Assembly: GCA_016933215.1 (NCBI GenBank)
Contig: JAFGBH010000007.1
Coordinates: forward strand, 1-62,191
DNA from: Deltaproteobacteria bacterium
GTDB lineage: Bacteria; Desulfobacterota; Syntrophia; Syntrophales; UBA2210
Length of the DNA stretch: 62,191 nucleotides
Direction: 5' to 3'
The position numbers and the translations under genes are program-made. The notes beneath the pieces were generated by a model. The model had not been told where the DNA came from. It saw only the letters and a list, made by a program, of their open reading frames with translations, and ran no database searches. How positions within the stretch are numbered: position 1 is the stretch's first letter; the number at the start of each line of letters is the position of its first letter. Shown piece by piece: positions 33,743-42,510 of the stretch.

Positions 33743-34402
33743 TCAAAGACAGACAAAAACGAGACCAGACCCTAAGAGAAAGATAGCAAGGTTTCCCAGG
33801 ACGTGAATCGTGATGGGAACCATGAGGCTCCCCTCGATCTCGTAGGCCAGCGCGAAAAGAATGCCCCCCACGGTCTGCGTGACTGGAATCCTGGAAAAGA
33901 TGGCGTGGGCGAGGACAAATATGATCGTGCTCACAATGATAGCAATTACGACCCCCCACCGTCTGAAAAAGCCGTAAATTACTCCCCTGAAGATAATCTC
34001 CTCAGCCACAGGTGCAATCGTGCCACCGATGAGAAAAAAAAGAATGACCCCCAATTTTTCTTCGGGGAGCCTTGTATGGATAAGTTCGAAGGGATTTGCG
34101 CCTGCCCAAAAAAGTATCCCGAATCCCGCCGCCGCTACCAGACCGAATGCGAAGGACCAGAGAAGTCCCCTTGTCAAACCGGGGACAATTGTATCCCGTG
34201 ACAGTCCCAGCGAAACGACCCCCTTTCCCCAGATAATGACAATCATGAGAATGAGCGATATCTCGATGAGACGTGCCGCCCCGGTAAGGGCGATGGGAGG
34301 GGCAATCTCGAAAGAGGCGAGAGATCTCGTTCCCAGCTCCGTAAGAACAACAGCGGCGAGTGACAGAAGAAGTGTCTTCACATCGATTTTTTCTGTTTCC
34401 AT
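33743..34402 (-). CDS. CPBP-family intramembrane metalloprotease
   Basis: 219 aa from ATG 34402 (GAGG upstream); a GTG 33 bases earlier is possible. Multi-pass membrane protein with the Abi/CPBP motifs: EEIIFRGVIYGFFRR (EExxxR), FVLAHAIF and THVLGN-type HxxxN near the end, the residues that hold the metal in Rce1-like proteases. Substrate unknown. Its start overlaps the last 25 bases of the upstream HEAT-repeat gene, so the two are translationally coupled and may act together at the membrane. Confidence 0.9.
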   Translation of the reverse strand: METEKIDVKTLLLSLAAVVLTELGTRSLASFEIAPPIALTGAARLIEISLILMIVIIWGKGVVSLGLSRDTIVPGLTRGLLWSFAFGLVAAAGFGILFWAGANPFELIHTRLPEEKLGVILFFLIGGTIAPVAEEIIFRGVIYGFFRRWGVVIAIIVSTIIFVLAHAIFSRIPVTQTVGGILFALAYEIEGSLMVPITIHVLGNLAIFLLGSGLVFVCL

Positions 34403-35868
34403 CCAAGAGACCTCAATGCCCGGTATGCGTACCACTGAAAATACCAGTGATCGGAAGTTTCGATCCTTTTTATGATTTCATCGACAACGTCTTTCGTCCC
34501 CCGCTTTCCCAAGGCCTCGATGACCTTGCAGCGCACATTGGGATGAGGGTCGTCAAGCATTGCGAGGAGAACTCCGTATGTTTCAGGGGCCCTGCTTTGT
34601 TTCAGTACCGTTGCCAGCCAATAGCGCTCCGGTACACAGGGGCTTTCAATCATCTCTTTATAGGTCGGAAAATCGCCTATATCGATTTCGTTTTCCCCTA
34701 TTGTCTTAAGGGCGGAGACCCGTACCTGCCACTTGTCGGACTGCATGGCCCCGGCCAGATTCTCCACTCCGATATTCGTATCCCTGCCGATCTGGAAGGG
34801 AAGTAGGAGTGCAATCCCCACGGCAAAGCAGAGGAATGAAGAGATCATGGAAGAGACCCTTATGCTCAGGAAAAGAGAGAAAATCAAACGAAAGAGACTG
34901 TAAACCAGAACATACAACGTGACGGGAAATCCGACAAGAATGGAAAAAAAGGTAAATTTTCTGAAATAGCGGTACCGGTCGCTTTTTGTAGAAAATTCCT
35001 TCAGGAGGGCGGGCATTCCCGATGAAAAGTCGGCCAGTGTCGTCTGAAGAACAACCTTTCCCTCACTCTCCAGAACAATGTTCTTCCCATCCCCTCGTAT
35101 TATGAGATCTACGGTGTTTCCCTCGATCATAGGGAGATAGTCGTCGTCGATAAGTTTCCCTTCGATAAAGCGCCCCGCTCCCTTTGACGAATCGATGCTT
35201 TCGAGGCGGCAGGTCTTCAAGAGCTTGAGCCTCTCTGTCTTGAATACCTCCGCGGGATAGAGCGTGTAATCATAGTAGAATTGGTTGATCTTGTTTCCCA
35301 CCGGATTGGAAAGGAGTATATTGTCTCTGATGTCGAGAAAGAGAGCACTTCCCATCTGCGAGGCCCAGATTGCGGTGAGGAGGAGAAGGGGTATGAGAGG
35401 CAGTATCTCCCAAAGTCGCGATGCCTCCCGGCTTTTTTCCGGCATCCATTTCAGGGTTGCAACAAAGCACAGCGTCGGTATGAAAAGGAGATATGTTGTT
35501 ACCAGGGGGAGAAATCCTCGGTAATTTGCAGCGGCGAGTGCGGCTATCCAGATGAGTGCGAGGATTATGAGAAAAAACATCTTTCGTGAAAAGAGCCGAT
35601 CCCACAGCCAGGCGGCTGCAATGGCGAGCAGCGTGAGTCCAGCGCCGGTGCTGAGAGTAAAGAAGATTCCCCCGAAAAAGGCCGGTTTCAATTCGAGAAG
35701 ACGGGGCAGGATAGTTTCGTTCGGAACGATGAGATACCCCGCATCGCTTATGGCTGTGATGCTCTGGTGGAGATGGAGATTCGAGAGATAGACCTGTATC
35801 GTAGCGATGATCTGGGCGGTAAAAAGCCCGAGAAGCAGAACCCTTCCTATGAATGGTAATCTCTTCAT
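34378..35868 (-). CDS. Multi-pass membrane protein with C-terminal HEAT-like repeats
   Basis: 496 aa. An N-terminal region with about six hydrophobic segments (to about residue 185), a soluble loop with FYYDYTLYPAEVFKTE, two more membrane segments near 310-365, and a C-terminal part of HEAT-like helices (KWQVRVSALKTIGENE, VPERYWLATVLKQS, DPHPNVRCKVIEALGKRG, WYFQWYAYRALRSLGW). The repeats probably bind a protein partner. The ATG follows AGGGA. The overlap with the CPBP protease suggests that it presents or senses substrate, but nothing shows this directly. I do not recognise a named family. Confidence 0.82.
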   Translation of the reverse strand: MKRLPFIGRVLLLGLFTAQIIATIQVYLSNLHLHQSITAISDAGYLIVPNETILPRLLELKPAFFGGIFFTLSTGAGLTLLAIAAAWLWDRLFSRKMFFLIILALIWIAALAAANYRGFLPLVTTYLLFIPTLCFVATLKWMPEKSREASRLWEILPLIPLLLLTAIWASQMGSALFLDIRDNILLSNPVGNKINQFYYDYTLYPAEVFKTERLKLLKTCRLESIDSSKGAGRFIEGKLIDDDYLPMIEGNTVDLIIRGDGKNIVLESEGKVVLQTTLADFSSGMPALLKEFSTKSDRYRYFRKFTFFSILVGFPVTLYVLVYSLFRLIFSLFLSIRVSSMISSFLCFAVGIALLLPFQIGRDTNIGVENLAGAMQSDKWQVRVSALKTIGENEIDIGDFPTYKEMIESPCVPERYWLATVLKQSRAPETYGVLLAMLDDPHPNVRCKVIEALGKRGTKDVVDEIIKRIETSDHWYFQWYAYRALRSLGWKQKKSM

Positions 35869-36408
35869 TATTTTTTCCCTCAGAACCAGGTGCCCTTCGC
35901 CGGTCGGGAAAATGCCCGTGGCGAAACCCGCCCTTTGTGTTCCTCTCCGTCCTATGTCAGTATATAATGTCCTTTTATCGTCAGGATGGCCTCCTCGGGG
36001 AAAAAGGGGAACCGGCCATGATACGGAGTAGAGCCTTATAATGCTTGATAAATTTCATATGGACGCATGGTATAATCCATTCGGACAAAAATCAAATGGT
36101 AATTTGAAATATTTAAAGATGATGTCGTTTTTTACGTATAGGTAGTTGCCTGATTTATCAGGCTGCGCAATTCTCCCCGTCATTGCGAGTCCCGATAGAA
36201 TAGAGACGAAGCAATCCCGATGTTGATTGTACAAGATTGCCATGTTGTTTTGCTTCTCACAATGACCTCTCGTCACTGGTCAATTAATGCAGAACTTTCT
36301 GCTCCGCAATGATGAAGAGGCTCAATCTTACCGAAAAATCTTTTTGAAAAATCCGGATCAAAGGTGTATCGTCTGCGCACTTATCTTATCCTTGAGGAGG
36401 AATCACAG
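35869..36408. other. 540-bp divergent intergenic region with repeat C
   Basis: Between the HEAT-repeat gene and the parvulin gene. It holds a hairpin GCCTGAT-TT-ATCAGGC (36148-36163) and the 88-bp family C element (36179-36266). The rest is AT-rich with no open frame I trust; promoters for both flanking genes should lie here, but none is obvious. Confidence 0.6.
36179..36266. repeat. Family C inverted-repeat element (88 bp)
   Basis: Ends GTCATTGCGAG and CTCACAATGAC are inverted copies with one mismatch. Inner GAAGCAATC and GATTGC...GCTTC segments also face each other. It resembles the GTCATTGCGAG...GAAGCAATC dispersed element found in many anaerobe genomes; only one copy is in this window. 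Confidence 0.75.
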
Positions 36409-37314
36409 ATGAAAACGAGTCGAATTATATGTGCCTGTTTTGTATGCATGGTAATCGTCTCTCTAACTCTCAATTTAAAAGTAATTATGGCCGCGGAGAA
36501 GAAAGGTTCAAAATTGCTTGCCGAAATCGGCAAAATGAAGATCACGGACGACGACCTTGAGGCGAGAATAAGAGAACTTCCCCCTATGTATCAGGATCGG
36601 TTCAAGGGCGAAAAACAAAAAATAGCGTTTCTCGAACGGATTGTGGAAATGCAGATCCTTGCCATGGAAGCGAAAGAAGAGAAAATGGACAACGAAATGT
36701 CCGTAAAAACACGGATCGACGATGCCGTAGCGGGAATCCTGGCACAGGAATACGTGAAACGCAGGTTTTCCGATATGAAAGGGATCTCCGAGGAGGATAT
36801 CAGGAAGTATTACGACGAGCATCTGGCTGAATTTACAAAACCAGAGAGCGTAAAGGTGAATCATATCCTGATAAAGTTTGGCACGAAGGCGGGGGAGAAG
36901 GAGACATCGGAGGCGCTTGCGAAGGCAAAAGAGATCAAGGCAAAACTCGACGCCGGTGCCGATTTTGCGAAACTTGCCGCTGAATATTCCGATGACGAGA
37001 GAACGAAGAAAAAGGGAGGAGATCTCGGCTTCATCACAACGGGACGCATATCCCCTGATTTCTCGAAGGCCGCCTTTTCATTGAAGAAAGGAGAGATAAG
37101 CGACCCTGTGAAGACCCCCCTCGGATACCATATCATCATGGCGGGTGAGAAAAAAGAGAAGGAAACTCTGCCTCTTGACACGGTGAAAAAGAGAATAGAA
37201 TCACGATTGAAAAACACGATGAAGCGGGAACGTATGGAAAAAGAGGTGGCGAGACTCAAAGAAAAATACGGTGTGAAGCTTCATGTGAATCCCGAAGCCT
37301 GTAAAAGCGGGTGA
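36409..37314 (+). CDS. Peptidyl-prolyl isomerase, parvulin (PpiC/PrsA) type, exported
   Basis: 301 aa from ATG 36409 with GAGGAGG upstream; an in-frame GTG 45 bases earlier has no site. Signal or anchor CACFVCMVIVSLTLNLKVIMAA, then a SurA_N-like helical part (ITDDDLEARIRELPPMYQDR), and the parvulin domain about 150-265 (VKVNHILIKFG, AKLAAEYSDDE, GGDLGFITTGRISPDFSKAAF, PVKTPLGYHIIM). It folds exported or outer-membrane proteins in the periplasm. The C-terminal lobe is Lys/Arg-rich. It precedes mfd, with repeat locus A3 in the 362-bp gap. Confidence 0.92.
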   Translation: MKTSRIICACFVCMVIVSLTLNLKVIMAAEKKGSKLLAEIGKMKITDDDLEARIRELPPMYQDRFKGEKQKIAFLERIVEMQILAMEAKEEKMDNEMSVKTRIDDAVAGILAQEYVKRRFSDMKGISEEDIRKYYDEHLAEFTKPESVKVNHILIKFGTKAGEKETSEALAKAKEIKAKLDAGADFAKLAAEYSDDERTKKKGGDLGFITTGRISPDFSKAAFSLKKGEISDPVKTPLGYHIIMAGEKKEKETLPLDTVKKRIESRLKNTMKRERMEKEVARLKEKYGVKLHVNPEACKSG

Positions 37315-37379
37315 CAATAGAAACCCGGTCTTCGGAGAAGGCCTAAAGGAAAAAAAGGAGTTTATCATCGAACGTTGCA

Positions 37380-37620
37380 TTGAACTGAACAGCGAGCGCA
37401 TTCCCCGTTGCTTGCAGCGGGGTTAGCGAGCGAATAAAAAATAAAATTTTCCTTCACAGTCGGAGATTCCCCGCAACTTGTTGCGGGGAGCTTCAATTGA
37501 ACAGCGAGCGAATATAAAATTAAAATTTTCCTTAATAATGGAGCTCCCCGCCCACAGGGCGGGGCTTGCGGTTGCGCCCCCGGTCGGAGATTCTCCGCAA
37601 CTTGTTGCGGGGAGATTCAA
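37380..37620 (+). repeat. Family A palindromic repeat (locus A3, two tandem units)
   Basis: Unit one (37380-37496) runs TTGAACTGAACAGCGAGCG, hairpin CCCCG/CGGGG, CGAGCGAATAAAAAATAAA, TTTTCCTT, CGGAGATTCCCCGCAAC-TTGT-TGCGGGGAG, CTTCAA. Unit two joins it at TTCAATTGAAC and adds the GAGCTCCCCGCCC/GGGCGGGGC hairpin seen reversed in locus A1, then a second CTCCGCAAC/TTGCGGGGAG hairpin and ATTCAA. It fills most of the gap before mfd. Open frames across it are products of the repeat. Confidence 0.9.
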
Positions 37621-37676
37621 CCTCTTCATACCGTTGTTCAAACTCCACATCAAGGCCTGAAGCGTAGTGTCGTTCG

Positions 37677-40600
37677 GTGAGAAAACGAGTACATGCAAAA
37701 ATAGAATTTTCGGATCCTGCCCTGAGTTCTCTCGTGAACAATGTTCTTCAGGGGAACAGGGAAACGGTGATCTGCGGCCTGAATGGGTCCGCCCCCGCTC
37801 TCGTAACTTCCATCCTTTTTGATAATATCGAGAGGCCCCTTATTTACGTAAGCCTCACGGAAAATGAGGCAAAAAATGCCGTTCGCGATCTCTCCTTTTT
37901 CCTGGGAGAGGAAAAGGTCTCACTCTTCCCTTCCTGCGACATCCTCTCTCTTGACGATACCCTGTCCCATCAGCGGGATATCTCGGCACAAAGGGTAAAG
38001 ATTCTTTATCAGTTGTTGTCGGGGAGCCCCGCCGTTTTTGTGGTTCCCCTGAGCGCGCTCACGCAGAAGGTCATGCCGATGAATGCGATCATGGAGTATA
38101 CGGAGGACATTGCCGCAGGGGTATGCTTAGAGAGGGACCGGTTCATAGAAAAGCTGATAGAAGGCGGTTATGAAAGGGTTTCGCTGGTTGAAGAAATGGG
38201 TGAGTTCAGCGAACGGGGCTATATTATGGATGTTTTTCCTCCCACCGCATCAAGGCCGCTCCGGATGGAATTCGTCGGCGATGAGATTGAATCGGTGAGA
38301 GAATTTGATGCTACAAACCAGAGATCCTTGAAAGAGGTAAAGGGATTTGTGCTTTCGCCGGCGGGAGAGCTCGTAATGTCTCCCGGATCAAAAGAGCGGG
38401 CATTGAAAAACCTGAGGGGAAGGGCAGGTGATCTTGACCTTTCAAAAAAGGAGCGGGATCGCCTCTTCGGTCTCCTTGAATCTGATTCATCCGTCCTGAC
38501 AAACCTGCAGTGGTTGCCGCTCTTTTATAACGATTTTTCAGCGGGAGAAAATAACGGTCTGAATACGCTCTTTGATTATGTCTCAAAAGGGTGCCTCGTG
38601 ATGTGGGATAATTTAAATGCCATGGCCGAGGCTGACGAAAAGATCGAGAATGACCTGGATCGTTTTATGAAGCGGGCGAATGAGAGGGACACCTTCTATC
38701 TGGAACGGGAGTCTTTTCATCTTTCGGGAAAGGAACTTCTCGAAAAATATGACGGCCTGCAGAGGGTCCTCGTTGAATACCTGCCCCTGACAAGGAGTAA
38801 GGCCATTCGGTTTGGGACGGAACGGAATGTCGGCTTAAAACAGGAGATGGCACTTCTGGGAAAAGAAGACAGGATGCTGAAACCCCTCGCCGAAAAAATC
38901 AGGGAGTGGATCGGCAGGAACGATCTCGTTACCTTCCTCTGCGGTGAGGGTGAGACCCAGAAAATGAGACACCTCCTGGAGGAATACGCGCTCGAAATCG
39001 AAGATGCCCGTCCCACTTTTTTTGACGATATGACGTCACGCCCGGATGGCACGGGACGACTCGTCCTCAGAGAGGGCAAGATCACCGAGGGATTTTTCTA
39101 TCCCGACCTGAATCTGATTATCGTAAGCGAAGAAGAGATATTCGGCAAAAAGATAAAAAGAAGAAAAAGGACAAGGGTACGGGAAGGATATTTTCTCAAA
39201 TCATTCGGTGAATTAAAGGAGCGGGATTTTGTCGTACATGTCGATCACGGCATTGGAATGTACCACAAGCTCAAACGGTTGAAGATCGGGACAATTGAAA
39301 ACGATTTTCTCCTTATCGAGTACTTCGGCGGGGACAGGCTCTACATACCGGTGGACAGACTCGATCAGATTCAGCGCTATATCGGTCCCGAAGGCCATCT
39401 GCCGGGTATGGATAAACTGGGGGGGACGTCCTGGGAAGCGGTAAAGAAAAGAATAAAACAGTCGGTGAGAGAAATTGCGGAAGAACTCGTTTCCATCTAT
39501 GCTGCCAGAGAGGTGATGGAGGGGCACCGGTTTTCTCCCGCCGATAGGTATTATGAGGAGTTTGAATCCTCTTTCGAGTTCGAGGAAACTCCCGATCAGG
39601 CGCAGTCAATCATTGAAGTCAATCAGGATCTGAGCAATTCGAAGCCGATGGACAGGCTGGTCTGCGGTGATGCGGGATTCGGAAAAACGGAGATTGCCCT
39701 CAGGGCGTCTTTCAGGGTTTCCATGGATGGAAAACAGGTGGCACTCCTGGTGCCGACGACAATCCTGGCAGAGCAGCATTACCAGACCTTTCTGAAACGA
39801 TTTGAAAAATATCCTGTTCGTGTGGAAGTCCTGAACAGATTCAAGACGAAAAGCCAACAGAATAAAATTGTTGAAAATATAAACGAGGGGTTGGTCGATA
39901 TCGTGATCGGAACCCACCGTATTTTACAGAAGGACCTGCGGTTCAAAAATCTCGGCCTCGTGATTATCGATGAGGAACAGAGATTCGGGGTAAAACACAA
40001 GGAAAGACTGAAAAAGCTCCGGACGATGGTGGACGTTCTTACCCTGACGGCAACTCCCATACCGAGAACACTCCAGTTATCCCTTGTAGGGATACGGGAT
40101 CTTTCGGTTATCGATACACCGCCGCCCGACCGGCAGTCTGTTCGGGTTCATGTCTCCGAATTTGATGAGGACCTTATCAGGGAAGCCATCGGAAATGAGC
40201 TCATTCGGGGGGGGCAGGTTTTCTTTGTCCACGACAGGGTGAAATCGATATACAGTATCGCCCGTTTTGTGGAAAATCTCGTTCCCGAGGCGAAGATCGG
40301 TGTCATTCACGGCCAGATGAAGGCGAGCGAGATTGAGGATGTAATGGTGAAATTTGTTCGCAAGGAGATGGATGTCCTCGTATGCACCACGATTATAGGA
40401 TCGGGGCTCGATATACCATCGGCAAATACCATCATCATCAATCGCGCCGACAGGCTTGGATTATCACATCTTTACCAGCTCAGGGGAAGGGTGGGAAGGT
40501 CGAATGAGGAGGCCTACGCCTATCTTCTGATTCCCGAAGGGGCGATACTTTCGCGGGACGCCAGAAAAAGACTGCGCGTTGCCCAGGAGTTTTCGGAACC

Positions 40601-41219
40601 GGGGTCCGGGTTCAAGGTTGCGACCCATGATCTGGAGATACGGGGCGGAGGAAATCTTCTGGGAATCTCCCAGTCGGGCCATATCTCCGCCGTGGGATAC
40701 GAGCTCTACACGGAGCTTATGGAAAAGGCGATTGGTGAATTGAAGGGTGAGAGGCCCTCCGAAGAGGTGGTCAGCCCGGAAATTTCCTTCGGCATACCTG
40801 CCTTTATCCCCGATGACTACATCGCCGATATGCAGACCAGGCTTGTGACCTATAAAAAGATATCGATGGCATCCTCCGACGATGTCATCTTCGATCTAAG
40901 AGAGGAGCTTTCAGACTGCTACGGTTTCATACCCGAACAGGTGGAAAACCTCCTCAATATTATAGCGATACGGAATATCTTAAAGAAGGTCGTGGCGGAA
41001 AAAATGCACTACGACGGAAAGGCCATGCATATTTCCTTTCGGGAAAAGAGCCCCGTTGATCCCGCGAGGATACTTGAACTCTCAAGGGGGAAACTGAAAG
41101 GGCTCCGACTCACACCGGACTTGCGGCTCTCTGTTCCGATGCCCGGCCTTCAAGAGAGCGAGATCATTGCTCATGCCAGAAGCCTCCTGGAATCGTTGAT
41201 GAAAGAGAAGGAACATTGA
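37677..41219 (+). CDS. mfd: Transcription-repair coupling factor
   Basis: 1180 aa. Removes stalled RNA polymerase from lesions and recruits UvrA. Domains in order: UvrB-like module, about 1-330; polymerase-interacting CarD-like domain about 510-570 (RDFVVHVDHGIGMYHKL, GGDRLYIPVDRLDQIQ); superfamily 2 helicase with Walker A VCGDAGFGKTEIALR, DEEQ box IIDEEQRFG and motif III TLTATPIPRTL; RecG-like translocation motif region QLRGRVGRSNEEAYAYL; C-terminal TRCF domain (PEISFGIPAFIPDDYI). The start is GTG 37677, because a stop lies just upstream in frame and no ATG occurs early; the ribosome site is poor. uvrA lies downstream at 42.5 kb. Confidence 0.96.
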   Translation: MRKRVHAKIEFSDPALSSLVNNVLQGNRETVICGLNGSAPALVTSILFDNIERPLIYVSLTENEAKNAVRDLSFFLGEEKVSLFPSCDILSLDDTLSHQRDISAQRVKILYQLLSGSPAVFVVPLSALTQKVMPMNAIMEYTEDIAAGVCLERDRFIEKLIEGGYERVSLVEEMGEFSERGYIMDVFPPTASRPLRMEFVGDEIESVREFDATNQRSLKEVKGFVLSPAGELVMSPGSKERALKNLRGRAGDLDLSKKERDRLFGLLESDSSVLTNLQWLPLFYNDFSAGENNGLNTLFDYVSKGCLVMWDNLNAMAEADEKIENDLDRFMKRANERDTFYLERESFHLSGKELLEKYDGLQRVLVEYLPLTRSKAIRFGTERNVGLKQEMALLGKEDRMLKPLAEKIREWIGRNDLVTFLCGEGETQKMRHLLEEYALEIEDARPTFFDDMTSRPDGTGRLVLREGKITEGFFYPDLNLIIVSEEEIFGKKIKRRKRTRVREGYFLKSFGELKERDFVVHVDHGIGMYHKLKRLKIGTIENDFLLIEYFGGDRLYIPVDRLDQIQRYIGPEGHLPGMDKLGGTSWEAVKKRIKQSVREIAEELVSIYAAREVMEGHRFSPADRYYEEFESSFEFEETPDQAQSIIEVNQDLSNSKPMDRLVCGDAGFGKTEIALRASFRVSMDGKQVALLVPTTILAEQHYQTFLKRFEKYPVRVEVLNRFKTKSQQNKIVENINEGLVDIVIGTHRILQKDLRFKNLGLVIIDEEQRFGVKHKERLKKLRTMVDVLTLTATPIPRTLQLSLVGIRDLSVIDTPPPDRQSVRVHVSEFDEDLIREAIGNELIRGGQVFFVHDRVKSIYSIARFVENLVPEAKIGVIHGQMKASEIEDVMVKFVRKEMDVLVCTTIIGSGLDIPSANTIIINRADRLGLSHLYQLRGRVGRSNEEAYAYLLIPEGAILSRDARKRLRVAQEFSEPGSGFKVATHDLEIRGGGNLLGISQSGHISAVGYELYTELMEKAIGELKGERPSEEVVSPEISFGIPAFIPDDYIADMQTRLVTYKKISMASSDDVIFDLREELSDCYGFIPEQVENLLNIIAIRNILKKVVAEKMHYDGKAMHISFREKSPVDPARILELSRGKLKGLRLTPDLRLSVPMPGLQESEIIAHARSLLESLMKEKEH

Positions 41220-41345
41220 TCAATACATCGGATACTCGTACGGGGGTATAGTGGTGATTAGTAATTGAAGAGTCGTGGTTATTCTGTTAGTATCACCCGT
41301 TGAGACTGAAAATTTCGAAGATTTTCTAAAAAGCGGGGAACGAGA

Positions 41346-42311
41346 ATGAAACATGTAACAATTAGCATCATTGCCTTTATTGTATTGCTATTTTTCGTCA
41401 TATCGACACATGCCTTTGAAGATAGGATCGTTGCCGTAGTGAACAATGAGGCAATTACGCTTTCCGAACTGGATGAGGCTGTTGAGGCTTTCCTGAATGT
41501 TGTAACCCGGAGTCAACCGTCGGTAAAAAGAGAAGATATTATTGAAGAAGCACGTAAGGCGTCGTTGAACAAGCTCATCGATGGAGTGTTGCTCAAGCAG
41601 GAAGCGAGCAGGCTGAAGATAGTCATTTCCGATCAAGAAATCAGCAGGACCATGAATGATATGCTGGTGAGAAGAAATATCTCTTTTGATGAATTCAGTG
41701 AATCCCTGAAGAAAGAGGGTATGACTCTTGACGACTATAAAAAAGAGATAAGCCAGTATCTTCTTACGAGAAAAATTGTAGAGAAAACAATACGGTATAA
41801 AATAGCCGTCAGCGATGAAGAGATAGGTGATTATTATGGAAATCACCGGAATCAGTACGAGGGAAAAGAGGCAAACAGGGTACAGCAGATACTCATTGTA
41901 AAGCCGAAAGGAGCCGATCAGGAAACGGTGTCGGCATTGAGGGAAAAGGCCGAAACGATCCTGAAGAGACTAATCGAAGGGGAGCCCTTTGAGGCCTTGG
42001 CAGTCCAGTATTCGCAGGGGCCCGCCGCACAAGCAGGCGGCGATCTCGGATTTCTGGAGAAAGGCATGATGTATCCCGAGGTGGACGAAGAGGTCTTCAG
42101 ATTGAAAAAGGGTGAGATGGGCGGTGTCGTCGAGTCACCCATCGGGTTTCATATCATCAAGGTTTTAGACAAGAGGGGCGCAGGGGTGAAGCCGATTGAA
42201 GAGGTCCGCGAGGAGATCATAGGAAGAATAAGCGAAGAAAAAATAGAAGAAAAATTTCAGGAGTGGTTTAAGAAACTGAGAGAAAAATCACATATCGATA
42301 TACGATTGTAA
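41346..42311 (+). CDS. SurA-like periplasmic chaperone with parvulin domain
   Basis: 321 aa. Signal peptide SIIAFIVLLFFVISTHAF cleaved after THA. A SurA N-terminal domain follows (DRIVAVVNNEAITLSELDE, ASLNKLIDGVLLKQEASRL), then one parvulin domain about 175-275 (NRVQQILIVKPKG, FEALAVQYSQGPAAQAGGDLGFLEKG, ESPIGFHIIKVLD). E. coli SurA has two parvulin domains; the single-domain form is common in deltaproteobacteria. It escorts outer-membrane proteins. It stands 126 bp after mfd, in the same order as in many relatives, and GGGGAACGAG precedes the ATG. Confidence 0.94.
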   Translation: MKHVTISIIAFIVLLFFVISTHAFEDRIVAVVNNEAITLSELDEAVEAFLNVVTRSQPSVKREDIIEEARKASLNKLIDGVLLKQEASRLKIVISDQEISRTMNDMLVRRNISFDEFSESLKKEGMTLDDYKKEISQYLLTRKIVEKTIRYKIAVSDEEIGDYYGNHRNQYEGKEANRVQQILIVKPKGADQETVSALREKAETILKRLIEGEPFEALAVQYSQGPAAQAGGDLGFLEKGMMYPEVDEEVFRLKKGEMGGVVESPIGFHIIKVLDKRGAGVKPIEEVREEIIGRISEEKIEEKFQEWFKKLREKSHIDIRL

Positions 42312-42384
42312 TTTCTTGTGAACTTTCGGTCCAAGGTCTCGCGAGATGAAGTATCAAAATATGCTCCTCCCCTGAGGCATTAAA

Positions 42385-42500
42385 TTGAACCTCCCCGCAA
42401 CACGTTGAGGGGAATCTCAGATTGTTAAGGAAAATGATTGTTTTGTATTCTCGCTTCCCCCGCCTTAGAAAGCGGGGACCGCGCTCGCTGTTCAATTCAA
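42385..42500 (-). repeat. Family A palindromic repeat (locus A4, reverse orientation)
   Basis: On the minus strand it runs TTGAATTGAACAGCGAGCGCGG, hairpin CCCCGC/GCGGGG, GAAGCGAGAATACAAAACAA, TTTTCCTTAACAATC, then CCCCTCAACGTGTTGCGGGG and GGTTCAA. It ends ten bases before the uvrA start codon, so uvrA has no clear ribosome site of its own outside the repeat. Confidence 0.85.
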
Positions 42501-42510
42501 AGTTCGCGAT

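Noticed and set aside
37423-37698. 91-residue minus-strand open frame (FARCSIEAPRNKLRGISD-type sequence)
   Set aside because: It is a translation of family A repeat units and runs into the start of mfd; no ribosome site and no reason beyond the repeat.
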